From Theobroma cacao (taxonomy: Eukaryota; Streptophyta; Magnoliopsida; Malvales; Malvaceae), in NCBI RefSeq assembly GCF_000208745.1, contig NC_030851.1, forward strand, positions 3,438,634 through 3,502,633: 64,000 nt of DNA, given 5' to 3'. Of this stretch, positions 33,586 through 44,522 are shown piece by piece. Under the pieces are notes generated by a model that did not search any database, was not told the origin of the DNA, and was given only the letters and a program-made list of their open reading frames with translations. Made by a program: the position numbers and the translations under genes. Position 1 is the stretch's first letter. Every line of letters starts with the position of its first letter.

Positions 33586-34897
33586 TTAGTGGCAGGATGA
33601 ATTGTGCCATCACAGCTACTTTCCGCCTTACTCCTGTTTGCTGAATAAGACTTTAGTTGATTTTTGAATATTTTTATTCATTTTGATAATTCTTTGTATT
33701 TATTAATTATAATTAATATATATATATATATATAAACAGCTTTTTTTCTAAAAGAAACTAATTAACCAATTTGTCGTTAATCTGTTCTCTGTTAATAATT
33801 TTTATATTTCTAGTAAGTTTTTGTAGAGGATTGAGTAAGTAGTGGGTACCTCCTAAAGTTGTAAAGAATTATTATCAGTGCTATTACAAAAGCCAGCACT
33901 AGCCAGACAAAACAAACCACTCGTGTGGTCACATCTTAGAAATGAAATAATTAATTCTGTTTACATTGTCCTATATCCGGTCCTTCACTTTAATTCTCTT
34001 CTGCATGCTTTGAAAAAAAAAACTAATAAGGACTTTTTATTTTACCTGATATCTGATAATATTATAACCTTGGTTAAAAATAAAAAAGAATACTGTTAAC
34101 AAATTATCATATATTTTTTTTTGCAAGGCATTTGTGATTATCATATATTTTTTTTGCAAGGCATTCGTGATTATCATATTAAGTAATATATTTTCTCAAT
34201 ACATTAAAATTTCTCGATTACTGTTGTTAATAAAAAATATTAAATAATAACGGATTAGCGAAACCTTGTAGAAAAAAATTGAGAAAGTGCTTATCTTAAT
34301 CATACAGAAATCTTCTAAAAAAATCAGCAGAAGGCAACTTGAGTGGCTACTTTTTACCGATTGTGGGTAGGAAATACATAGTGATGGTAGTTGGTTCTGT
34401 TACAAGTTTGAAGAATATCCACGTGAGACCACACCTGCTTTCCCTTAGGCGTTAAACTGAACAGGAACAGCAGCAATTTCTAGAGTAAACACAAGCTCTG
34501 ACGAGATAGTTTTCAGTTTTCTGCCAAGGACAAAAAGCAAGTAGCAAACGTGAAAACTTGGGCAAGACTTTGAGGCTTTGTTCATCGATAGTTTTATCTG
34601 ATTTTTAGTCTATTTTACTCTGAATTTAACTTGCAGAACGATTGATTGATCATTAATCAAACTGGCTCAGAACAACAGGTTGTTGTCAACAAAGGAATCA
34701 GTCTTATTGCTTAACAAATTACAGAAGGTTCACAGGGGATTGAATTAGCAGGACGTGCAAAACAAAAATTTGAAGAGACTGCATTTTTTTTTTGTTTTTG
34801 CTTTCACCGTCTCGAATCTTGTTGTCTCGATGTAACTTGTAAGCGAGAAGAAAGAGATTAATGTTGTCTGCATCCTTAATTTTGGTGCTGCAACCAT
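33586..34897. other. Intergenic DNA up to SAUR 34898
   Basis: No gene. (AT)n tract at 33717-33734. A direct duplication of about 40 bp, 'attatcatatattttttttgcaaggcatt', lies at 34106-34170. From about 34620 onward the sequence resembles 14700-14950 and 20505-20690, the left border of module copy C. Confidence 0.4.
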
Positions 34898-35203
34898 CTA
34901 TGAACAGTTTAATAATGTAGTTAGACTGATGAAGTACTCTTCACTGCATGGAATTGTGAGACCACCCATTGGATGGTTGAATCCGAATTCTTCCTCAGCT
35001 CGATTTAACAGGTCTTGAAACAGAGGATGATTCAAGTAAGTTATCGGAATCACAAATCTCTTCCTGTTGCCTTCCCCAACATAAACTGCAATATGGCCTT
35101 TAGGAACATTTGATGTTGCTGCCAATGCATTCCCAATTCTTCCTGAAAGGGTTCGCTGGAGCTTTTGCTTGGCATGAGCTAGTCCCGTTAGTTGGATACC
35201 CAT
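34898..35203 (-). CDS. SAUR: SAUR family protein, 101 aa (MGIQL type)
   Basis: ATG at 35201-35203. The protein differs from the 20697 copy at only about ten positions: [16 protein letters not shown] leader, [12 protein letters not shown] linker (one residue longer), VPKG (33-36), [32 protein letters not shown] and LNCS end. All core residues are present. A TATATA stretch at 35320-35325 on the minus side is the likely TATA box. It is the only member of its group that still faces a plus-strand SAUR (38644) across the conserved block. Confidence 0.94.
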   Translation of the reverse strand: MGIQLTGLAHAKQKLQRTLSGRIGNALAATSNVPKGHIAVYVGEGNRKRFVIPITYLNHPLFQDLLNRAEEEFGFNHPMGGLTIPCSEEYFISLTTLLNCS

Positions 35204-36659
35204 CTTAGCGAAGAAAAAAAAGATAGAAGAAGAAGCTCAAGATTTGCTTTAATTGATAGAAAGCTTTAGTGTGTTGAAGACTGAACACTTGGTTTGAAAT
35301 AGCATCTTTAATGCCTAAATATATAGAGGGAGATACCAATTTGCTAAAACCTTAAAAAACAAAAACTGGATAGGGACAGTGAGATGTTATTGAAGAATGT
35401 TTAGAAACATATCAGGTGAAGCAATTAGTCAAGTTTCACATGGTTCTGCTTTGTCTGTTGCTAGGCATCCAGCCCTACCACCTAAAGTAGAGTGCAACTT
35501 GTGAAATTTTATATGGATATATCTTCTCAATGTTTTGGACTTATAAAGCACTAACTTCACGATGGTAGCCATGTTCTTTACACCAAACACTCGTCTTGAT
35601 CATAGGGCATTTGAAGATTCATTTCGCTTATTCACTAAACCATTGAACTTGGACTCTGTTCCTTAGTTGCTTTTCTTTGTGCCAATTACCCAACATACTT
35701 TTAAGGGTTATTGCAGTGCCTATAGATCCCCACCACTTGTCCCAAACGATGTTTCAAGACCTTTTGAGATCAGCTAGCTTTTGTTATAGTACTAGTATTC
35801 CTCTCATCCGTTCATTTAAGATCAGCTAGTCTGTTTTGCCTGGTTTTTTTTTAACTTAAAATCTATTATGAAGCTCTTATGAAAAATAATAACTTTTAAA
35901 ATTAAGTTAAAATTGTTTGATAAATTTCTTTTTATAAGTTAAAATTTTTGTTAAAATTATCATAGAATGTATTTTTTTTGAGAGGGTAATATTGTAATTA
36001 TTTTTAATAAATGAGAATATTTAAAAAAAAATAAAAATTTTCTTATATTTTTAAAAGAAGAGAAGAAAAAACTCCTCTTTATAGCTTTTTTTTAAAAAAA
36101 TTTTGTTTTTAAAAAAAGTTATTTTTTTAAAAGCTTTTCAAAAAATCATGTTTGACTTAATATTTACTTTTAAGAAATAGATAAGTTAAAAAAAAGTTAG
36201 GCCAAACATGCACTAACTTGCTCAAGTTGAATGCAATTCGGTTAATTAATTAATTTGTTAAAACGAAGTTATTTCCAAATCGCAAGTACTATTTCCTTTT
36301 TGGCAATATCTCTGTCCTTATTGATTTTCTTGAGTTGAGGCACAACTTGTCATAGACTAACACACTTTCAAGACGCACACGCACGGGCTAACACAGGTAG
36401 CTCCCTAAATAATTGACTTTACTAAACTGGATTGACTACTGTGTTTCGTTTGCAAATCTGATTCGTTAGGACTATAACATAACATGATAATAATTTTATG
36501 GTTTACTGTTACTTTAATCAGGTATTCGCTGTCCACTGATCTGATTAGTGTTATATATCTTGTTGACATATCAATTACATACATTCACATGTCAGATCTT
36601 TGAATGTTCAATGTATGGTCTATGTCAAATGAATCCATGGAGGTGAAGAGTAAGCATCA
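35204..36659. repeat. Upstream DNA of MGIQL-type SAUR, module copy C
   Basis: No gene. It contains the same ordered blocks as copies A and B ('gtcaagtttcacatggtt' at 35427, 'cagctag' stretches, 'gtgaagagtaagcatcaatgtc' near 36642 and again at 36725). The last two are a local direct duplication of about 80 bp (36605-36665 and 36685-36745). A MITE interrupts it at about 35829-36215. Confidence 0.45.
35829..36215. mobile_element. MITE with TGTTTGGCC-type inverted ends
   Basis: The left end TAGTCTGTTTTGCCTGG is followed by a T run and AACTTA. The right end, reverse-complemented, reads TAGTGCATGTTTGGCCTAAC, then a T run and AACTTATC. The interior is AT-rich with no coding. The corresponding parts of module copies A and B lack it. 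The target duplication is not clear. Confidence 0.55.
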
Positions 36660-38526
36660 ATGTCCTTTCTATACTGTTACATGTTCAATGTGAATGAATG
36701 GCCTGTGTCGAATGTATGCACCAAGGTGAAGGGTAAGCATCAATGTCATTTTAAATATGTCATCATTGGGATATTTCAGATGATTTCCAACAATGTGTTA
36801 TTTCTCGAAAGTTCCCAATCATGCTTTTTCTTTACAACGGGCTGTTTCTAAAGTTAATTAACGAAGAATAATAAAGAGGGGGGATAAAATCAAACTTTCC
36901 ATCAGAACTCTGCTACAACCATAGAAGCAGTAAACAAAATATTCTGTTCGGAAAATAGAAAGAGCATTTCAATTGCAATTTATTAGTCCCACAAAACCTC
37001 TGCTTCCCTTTACATAGCCAAAATAATCAAGCAACTGTTTAACTCTTCTCTGCACCGAATTGGAGGAGATTGGCTTTGATGTTCTTGTCATTCCCTTTTG
37101 GTGCATGTAGGTAAGGGTCAACACATTGACAGAGAACTTATTTGTGCGACAGGAAAGGCAATGCAATGGTTGACAGCAGCAGTAAGTTCCCCAGTGGATC
37201 TCAGCCAGTACTGTTCTTGTTTCATGTCTGAACCAGAACTAATACTAGATTCTCCTTTTCTGTTCCTGTCAAAACATAACAAGAGATTATTATGCTTAAG
37301 ACAAATCCTCAAAGGTACAAGAAAACATAGAAATTTATGACAGAAAATGATGTAGGAGGTTGGAAGATTTTTATGGTCCTTCATTGTCATGTTTACCAAA
37401 TAAAGAGGGGTAGAGATACATTGGATTCAAAAGGATACACAAAAGCACTACAAAATCACATTGTTCATCCTTGATCCCTGATATGGGGAGTGATCACATG
37501 TTTTTGTGTGCTCTAACATAATGCCCTACCAATATTGTGCATACAAGTTGAACTACTCTTTTAGAGAATCTGCAATTTTCCTTACGAAGAAGGGAAAATT
37601 TATTGCAAGTCTAATGGTCATATTCAGTCAATAATCAGTTCTCCTTTTGAAAACCACAAGCAACCACCAAATACTCAATACTTGTGAAAGCCACAAGGTG
37701 GTCTATCAATTATAATATTAGAATCTATTAGATCCACCAACTAAAATTTGCAGACACACATAAAAGAGCCTCTGCCAAAGCCATGGCTAGTAAGGTTTGG
37801 CAGTTCTTAACAATTTGAGACTAGACATGGCAAGATTGGGGAAAAAAATATCATAAGCTGGGTTGGTTTAATGTTTCCATTCAACCTATCACCCCTTCAA
37901 GTTTAGGCCCCACAGGCTATAATGTTCATCACACTTGTACAGGTCATGAAACAACTTCACATGAGCTGAAAATAATTTGTTTGCGAGTCCAATCAGTTAA
38001 GTCATAAGACTTGTACACACATGGTACTGAAGTGTATTATATATGTTTGTTTGATCAGATGTCCTGATAAAGTATCTGCAATTTTATCTGAATGTTGGTG
38101 TCTAGTAGTTAGTCTTTCATCCATCTGATTTGCAATTGATGTATTACGATCAGAAAAAGCACACATGCACTATACATTGACTTGCCATTTAGCAAAAAAA
38201 TGAATGATTTCATCTGCATATTACAGTCTATAGTTTTTCACCCAACTGGTATGTTGGATAAGCTTTGTAATCATAAAGTTCATGATACATCCATGAGAAT
38301 TTCAGCTGGACCACCGTCATTTTTTTTTCTATTGACTGGTAGGCCATGAAAAATCCATGATTGCAAAAGTTTTATTAGCAAATCTATCAAAATCTTAAGA
38401 ATATATAGCTAGTGGAAGGCAAATCCATGTGACTAGGACATTTGTCCATAACAGACCCCATTTAAAGTGAATTTTCTCTTGGCCACATAATCCACTTCCA
38501 TTTACTGGTCAAAGAAACTTAGAATG
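36660..38526. repeat. Conserved non-SAUR block, module copy C
   Basis: The most complete copy of the block: 37150-37350 matches copy B, 37768-37960 matches the sequence on both sides of the hAT element in copy A without interruption, and 38340-38400 matches 19875 and 23475. A plus-strand SAUR follows 250 bp later. Open frames on either strand (36969-37166, 37098-37340, 37118-37399) overlap one another and are not shared between copies, so none is called. Confidence 0.5.
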
Positions 38527-38643
38527 TATATACAACTATACAAAGATTGCCATCCACGATATCATTTTTATTTGCTTTTCCAAAAGGTTTAGACATTCAT
38601 CTCAAGATCCGAAAAACTCTAAAGAGTTGCAATTTAATTAGTC

Positions 38644-38925
38644 ATGGCTTCCCGTACGCCTGGGATTATTAAAGCTAAGCAGTTTGTACGGAGCATTCTT
38701 TTGTCCCCCGAGACCACTGATCATGTGCCTAGAGGCCATTTCGTTGTCTATGTTGGAGAGACTCAAAAGAAGAGATTTGTTGTTCCAATCTCATACTTGA
38801 AGCATCCTTCATTTCAGATCTTGCTTGTTCAAGCTGAAGAAGAGTTTGGGTTTGATCATCCTATAGGGAGTCTCAACATCCCATGTATTGAAGAAGTCTT
38901 CCTCGATATCACCTGCAGTTTGTAG
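38644..38925 (+). CDS. SAUR: SAUR family protein, 93 aa, MASRTPG leader
   Basis: The leader [13 protein letters not shown] replaces the usual MGFRLP start, and the conserved VPKG is VPRG. The rest is canonical: [36 protein letters not shown] and SLNIPC, ending DITCSL. The C-terminal FLDITCSL resembles the type 2 plus-strand genes. It stands at the far end of module copy C. No strong TATA box is visible; TATATA at 38527-38532 is about 110 bp before the ATG and is the best candidate. The frame is intact, so I regard it as functional but divergent. Confidence 0.9.
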   Translation: MASRTPGIIKAKQFVRSILLSPETTDHVPRGHFVVYVGETQKKRFVVPISYLKHPSFQILLVQAEEEFGFDHPIGSLNIPCIEEVFLDITCSL

Positions 38926-40430
38926 AATTCCTATGACATGGAAAACAATGACTAGAACAGAATCCAAAGGAGTCATTTAACAACTAATTACCCCCATTGA
39001 CCTAATCCCAATTTTTTTTTTTTTTTTTTTGCAGTAGGACCTCAGATTATTTTGTTTATTCATCCACATATAAGCTTTAATGTAAAGTCAGATCTCTGTT
39101 TCTGGTATATACAAAAGCTCATCATCTTATCTTCTCTTCCATGGTCTGTATTTATCCGACAAATGACCATGATGTTTTTCATCCATTGTTATAGCTGCAG
39201 AATTGTGCAAGAAAATATGTATTGATTCATTTGCCTGTGGTCTCTCAATTTTTTTTTTCTTTGGAGTTTCATACTGACCTATTAGAATTCATTATCTTTT
39301 ATCTATCACAGGGGCAATGGCAAATGGCATTAGAGTATTATATGGTAGAAAGCAATTTACAGAGTTAGTTACCAAAAAACTAGCCATACTTATTGCACTT
39401 TCATGGAAGATATATCCTTTTTGGCACATTCGAATATAATCTCATGGCAGGCAATTGCCAGCAACAGGAGACCAAGTATTAGCTTTTAGGTAGTTCAGTA
39501 CTAATCTAAAAGTAATACAGACAAGTAATAAGGCAAACTAATGTGTGCATTTTTGACCTTACCAAATCTCTCTTGTTCAATCAATCTCAGCTATTGGGTA
39601 GCTTAAACTAGGCCTGAAAGATTTGACAGTGGAATATTTGGTTCATTTAATAGGCACTTGCCTTAGGAGAAAATCCATGATTGGAAACTATAAATATTGC
39701 GGCCTGCACTCGGGCACAGGGCGATTAGACACCAAAGAGGGGTATGCACCACTTACAACTACTTCACGATTGGTTTGTGTTTGGATTAGAAGTTCCTGAT
39801 CGTCATGATAGTTGAAGAGTTGACTTTCCAGGCCCTGTCTACCAGGAAAAGAAGATCTGTTGTCAACTAAATTATAGATTTCTTTGTATAGTTCATAAAT
39901 CTCTACAGTCTAGATTTTGTGATTCTAGACAATTAGCATAACGTCATTACCGGGTTAGTTTAGTGCTTGTTCAACCTACTATCTCTTAAAAGCGAGGCTC
40001 ACCCACCAAAGTTTCTTAAGGTCACCGGTTCCTCACTTGTTCAGATCACCAAACAGTGTCACATGGACTAATAACTTGTTTCATTCTGTATTCAACGGAA
40101 TTCAAAGAACGAACAGTACAAGCAGCTCTGGTCTTTGATCATGATCATGGGCAAACATGTAGGGCTAACATACCCTCTCATAGTCGCTAGTGGATATGAT
40201 TACCTTGATTCTTTTGCTAGTCTCCACATAATTTTTCATCCATATGACCTGCGAAGTAAAGTCATTATCATCTGGCTATGATTCAATGATAATAGTATCT
40301 CACCATGGGCCATTTTTGTTGGTTTCATTGAATGTTGAGCTACAATAGATTGCAACAGAATAGACCACGATACCAAATTTGTCCAAATGTTATTATTTGT
40401 TAGGACGCAAGGCCATGTGATTCCTCACAA
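38926..40430. other. Intergenic DNA with duplicated SAUR promoter sequence
   Basis: No gene. A poly-T run lies at 39012-39030. From about 39750 the sequence matches the distal upstream DNA of the later plus-strand genes (for example 'gttgaagagttgactttccagg' at 39811, which recurs at 43406, 45600 and 56250, and 'gcaaacatgtagggct' at 40151). It is therefore part of the recurring unit. Confidence 0.45.
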
Positions 40431-40440
40431 CATATGTCTC
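40431..40440 (+). promoter_or_regulatory. CATATG-TGTCTC auxin-response site of SAUR 40641
   Basis: The sequence CATATGTCTC combines CATATG, known from the NDE element of a soybean SAUR promoter, with the TGTCTC core bound by auxin response factors (40435-40440). It lies about 75 bp before the TATA box. In all the type 1 and type 2 copies the TGTCTC at this place is altered or lost. Confidence 0.6.
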
Positions 40441-40515
40441 TAAAGGTCTTCCAGTGCTATTCTCTCTTCACCACTCAATTAGCCTGAGACTGCTGACCAT
40501 AAAGCATTTGCTCTC

Positions 40516-40523
40516 TATAAATA
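40516..40523 (+). promoter_or_regulatory. TATA box of SAUR 40641-40928
   Basis: Reads TATAAATA within the conserved 'gcatttgctctctataaata' stretch found in nearly all plus-strand copies, 125 bp before the ATG. Confidence 0.75.
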
Positions 40524-40640
40524 CAAATTCTAATGGATAGCCACCCTGTGCCAAAGCCTTTCCTAGTTCTTTAAGATCTAGTTCTACACTTACATTTCCT
40601 CATCTACTACTCGTAAAACAATCTCAATTCACAAAAAGTC

Positions 40641-40928
40641 ATGGGTTTCCGGTTGCCAAGAATTGTTAATGCTAAGCGGAGTCCAAAACGGGCTCTTTCA
40701 TCTTCAGAGACCACAGTGGTGCCCAAAGGCCACTTTGCTGTTTACATTGGAGAAGCTGAAAAGAAGAGATTTGTTGTCCCAATTTCATTCCTGAAACATC
40801 CATCCTTCCAAAATTTGTTGAGTCAAGCTGAAGAAGAGTACGGATTTAATCATCCTATGGGTGCTCTGACGATCCCCTGCTGCGAAGAAGCTTTTCTTGA
40901 TCTCATTTGCGGTCTGCAAAGCTCATGA
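40641..40928 (+). CDS. SAUR: SAUR family protein, 95 aa (array founder-like)
   Basis: [17 protein letters not shown] leader, VPKG (28-31), [38 protein letters not shown] and ALTIPC, ending [11 protein letters not shown]. It mixes traits of the two later types: an NAKR leader and FLDLI as in type 1, but SQAEEE and GEAE as in type 2. It sits just upstream of the three-unit array, so it may resemble the ancestor of both. Its promoter carries the only intact TGTCTC among the eight related plus-strand copies. The 3' flank has the GGAAGC...GGTGGATTG block (41005-41033) shared with the array. Confidence 0.95.
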   Translation: MGFRLPRIVNAKRSPKRALSSSETTVVPKGHFAVYIGEAEKKRFVVPISFLKHPSFQNLLSQAEEEYGFNHPMGALTIPCCEEAFLDLICGLQSS

Positions 40929-42435
40929 GCTATGATGTGAAAGCGGCTAACCAAGAGAAGAGATTGACTCCTTAGGTCAACTAACAAGTACCAATTTTAC
41001 TTAGGAAGCGAGTGTATATGGTGGATTGTTTTCTGCGATCCCATGCCCTTGTGAACTTAATTATTCTTTGTAACCAATATATATATATATATATATGACC
41101 ATTTTTTCTTAAGAAAATCGACTTGTTCTTCTCATGAATATTGTTTCTAATGGTGGCTGTGCACTAATCTGTCACTTTGGGTTAAAAGAAGTTCCATACA
41201 TGATCAGGGTCAATTTGGATGGAAATTCATCTTATTTCTTTAAAAAATAATTGTTTTCCAGTGTTTTGGATATACGGGGTCCATGTAAAATGTCAAGCAT
41301 CTCATTTCAGGAATGCAGTTGGTACCCATTTCTTTGCTGTCATGGCCCATAGCTCTCATGGTTTCTAATATGATGGCGTTTTATGGGCCATGTGGCCTTA
41401 GACAGGTTTGGAACATATGAGATGAGAAGCAGACCACGCCCCTTGTGTAACTTCAAGTACATTACATGGACTTGTCTCTTGTAACCTGTAAGCTTTCCTG
41501 GACCTCTTTGCTGGCACATTTCACATAAATGGATGGTCAATTATCCTTTGAGCGTATAGTTTCCAGGCCGAAGCTATCATCAAACTGAAATTTCCGATCA
41601 ACTCTTTGGTGCAGAGAATGTAGATAGCTAATTTCAATAGAAGTTTATAATTTATTAATATTTGAGAAAAAGTTTCAGACGCCATGACTCATTTCTTGCA
41701 TTTTATTTTTATTTTGTGAATTAAGCATTTACGGCAGCAGTTCTAAAGTTTTTATTTTTATTAATGTAAACGTACAGGAGAAAATGCATAATTAGACTAC
41801 TAGTACAGTGTACATCTAGTAATTTGTGTATTCGTATCTTAATCATATTATGTAAACATAAAGTATTAACAACTATAAGAGTAAATATAAATACAACAAG
41901 ATTAATTAATTATGTTAGGATTTTAAATACATATATAGATACGTTTAATAAACGTATAATATGACACGACATGATTTATATATTTATTAAACGTATCGAG
42001 TTAAATTTTATACGACACAACACAATTAACATGATTAAAATTTATACGAATCGTGACTTATTTACACGATTGATATAATTAATACATGATTTATATGATT
42101 GACACGATTAAAATGATTAAATTGAACTGAGTATTAAACGAGTCTACCTGACACGTGAATACGATTAAATAAATGACTAATAAACAGGTCATAAATTATA
42201 TGAATACACGATAACATGATTAACTAATAGTGTTTTAGACGAATTAAATGGGTTTGACACAGTTAAGACATGATTTATTTGTATTTTAACTATATTGATA
42301 CGATTAATACACGAAATACGATTAGTCCAAACTTAAACCCGCTTAAACTCATGTCATGTTCATATCGTATTACTATATCGTGTACAAAATTATCAAGTAT
42401 AGTACAATGTTGTAACTGTAATAAAATTCGAAAAT
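40929..42435. other. Intergenic DNA, 3' flank of SAUR 40641
   Basis: No gene. 41300-41600 (aggaatgcagttggtaccca, gctgtcatggccc) matches the 3' flanks of the type 2 genes at 53850 and 59890. (AT)n at 41079-41096. 41640-42430 is AT-rich with many 'acacgat/ tgacacgatt' repeats of an unknown element. Confidence 0.4.
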
Positions 42436-42840
42436 TAATTGAGAGTCTATTTGGAAAGTATGAAAATGCTTTTCCAAAAATATTTCCAGCATTTTCAAGT
42501 GATTAGAAACAGGAAAATCTTTGCATAGAGGTAAAACGTCTGTTAGTGGAAAAAAACTTCTGTTGACTTGGAATAATATATTTCGCTTTTAAGAACGTAA
42601 GATATTTTTCATCTTCACAACAAATTCTCTCCCTCTAACCTTTGCATGCTCTTCCCCTCGCTGGCTTCCCGATCCTTGAATCCATCTCCGACGATCACTT
42701 GAACCTTCAATCTCCCTCCATTGTCTTCAAACCCGACTCTTGAGTTTTTTTTTTCAAGAGCAATATCTTTATTGACAAATGTTGAAAAGTTTTTCCTTCG
42801 TGAAGCTATTTTTCAATTACCAAACACAGCTTGAAAAGCA
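42436..42840. repeat. Recurring block at the start of each two-gene unit (copy 1)
   Basis: Contains a less AT-rich core ('gatccttgaatccatctcc', 'gacgatcac', 'accttcaatctc', 'cttcaaaccc') that recurs at 47395-47465 and 55725-55795, each time just before a type 1 upstream region. The outer parts (tatttggaaagtatgaaaatg at the left; attaccaaacacagcttg at the right) look like poorly preserved inverted ends of a small DNA transposon that picked up part of a coding sequence. The core is not a recognisable protein. Confidence 0.4.
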
Positions 42841-44237
42841 AAGTCAAATTAAAGCTTTAGTCTTATTTCTTATGTCATAGTTTCAGTGGAGAGTTATGTG
42901 AATCTCACTTCAAAGAGATATGTTTTCCGTGAATAGTGCCATAAATTTGACATTAAAGATAAACTCTTAAGAGAGAATCATGAATCTCAAGTCAACTTTA
43001 TATTAAAGTAATATTAAGTATTTAAAGTTCACGTTACCTTCAATTTAGAAATTACTTTTTGTGAGATAAAATTTTGAAGCGGATTTTGTACAGATAGTAA
43101 CATCCTGCTTGTATATACTCTATTATATTTCCATCAATGATTTTCTTTTCTCATTAATTATCAGCAAGTGCATTTTTTCTAACTTGAAAATGGAGTTGTC
43201 ACCGTGGAAGAGACTACGAAGAGGTGAATATATTTTGGGATTCTTTTATTAGACGTGATGATATATTGAAAGAAATCCAGGAGACACAGTGAATACCGTA
43301 CCTATATTCTGACGCTAAACAGATCAATGAGAGGTTCGCACTACTTTCGACTACCACTTGAGGATTGACTTGTGTTTAGATTAGAAGTTCTTTCTCCTCA
43401 TGATACTTGAAGAGTTGACTTTCCAGGCCGCGTCTGACTTTAAAAAAAAAATCAGGTCAACTAAAATAAAAGATTTCTTGTTTTTTTTTAAATGTTTGTA
43501 AATCACTTAATATAGCAATCCGAAAGAATTAAGAATACCTTGTTGACATGAACTATACAACTTTACACAATATATGCTGTTGATTAGTATCCAACTTCAA
43601 GAAAGCAAAACAGAGAGGAAGCATCAGAAAAGATTTCTTTGTCTAATCCATAAACCTCTTTAGTCTAGATTGGGTGATTCTGGAGGATTCGCATAACATC
43701 ATTAATTACTAGGGTGGTCAGTGCTTCTGTTCAACCTATTATCCCTTAAAACAGAGGCTCAACCAACCAATTCCTAACATCACCCGTTCCTCACTTGCTG
43801 AAGGCACCAAACAATGGCACACGGACTGGTAACTTGTGTTATTCTGTGTTGAACAGAGTCATAGAACAATAGTACAAGCAGCTCTGGTGTTTAATCCTAT
43901 TAATCGGCAAACATGTAGGGCTTGCATACCCACTTAGAGTCGCTAGTAGATATGATTATTTTGATATTTTGCTGGTCTCAACTGCATAGCATTTCATCCA
44001 TATGATCCGCAAAGTAAAGTCATTATCATCTGGCCATGAGTCAATGATAATAGTACTTGAAATGGGCCATTATCCTTGGTTCCATTGAATGGTGAGCTAT
44101 GGCAGTCCCACAAAGTTTTCCCTAGCCAAAGTTTTCCATTATCCTGTGCCAAAGTTTTCCCTAGCCACTTCTCTAAGTCCCACACATACATTTTTCTGCC
44201 ATCTACTACTTGTAGAAGAATCCCAATCCACAAAGTC
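42841..44237. repeat. Type 1 upstream region, unit 1, promoter deleted
   Basis: 43250-44100 aligns with 47760-48287 plus 49302-49460 and with 56090-56785. The proximal promoter differs. After 'gagctatgg' (44094-44102) about 160 bp present in the other type 1 copies is missing, including the TATA box. In its place are near-copies of 'aaagttttccctagcc' (44112-44127 and 44150-44166). Confidence 0.6.
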
Positions 44238-44522
44238 ATGGGTTTCCGCTTGCCAAGAATTGTTAATCCCAAGTAGAGTCTAAAACGGAATCTTTCATTT
44301 TCAGAAACCACAGTAGTGCCCAAAGGTCACTTTGCTGTTTATGTTGGAGAAGTTGAAAAGAAGAGATTTGTCGTCCCAATTTCATTCCTGAAGCATCATT
44401 CCTTCCAAAATTTGCTGAGTGAAGCCGAAGAAGAGTATGGATTTAATCATCCCATGGGAGCTCTGACGATCCCCTGCAGTGAAGAAGCTTTCCTTGATCT
44501 CATTGGCAGTCTGCAAATCTAA
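44238..44522 (+). pseudogene. Type 1 SAUR with early stop and no TATA box
   Basis: Starts [12 protein letters not shown], then TAG at 44274-44276 where the paralog 57079 has CAG. After the stop the frame continues intact with [42 protein letters not shown] and ALTIPC to a TAA. No in-frame ATG occurs early enough to restore the core. A promoter deletion removes the TATA box, so two independent defects support a dead gene. The intact remainder implies that inactivation was recent. Confidence 0.92.

Noticed and set aside
44316..44522. A separate 68-codon SAUR downstream of the early stop
   Set aside because: Its apparent start is the GTG codon of the VPKG motif; no ATG is available before the core, so it is the tail of the pseudogene.
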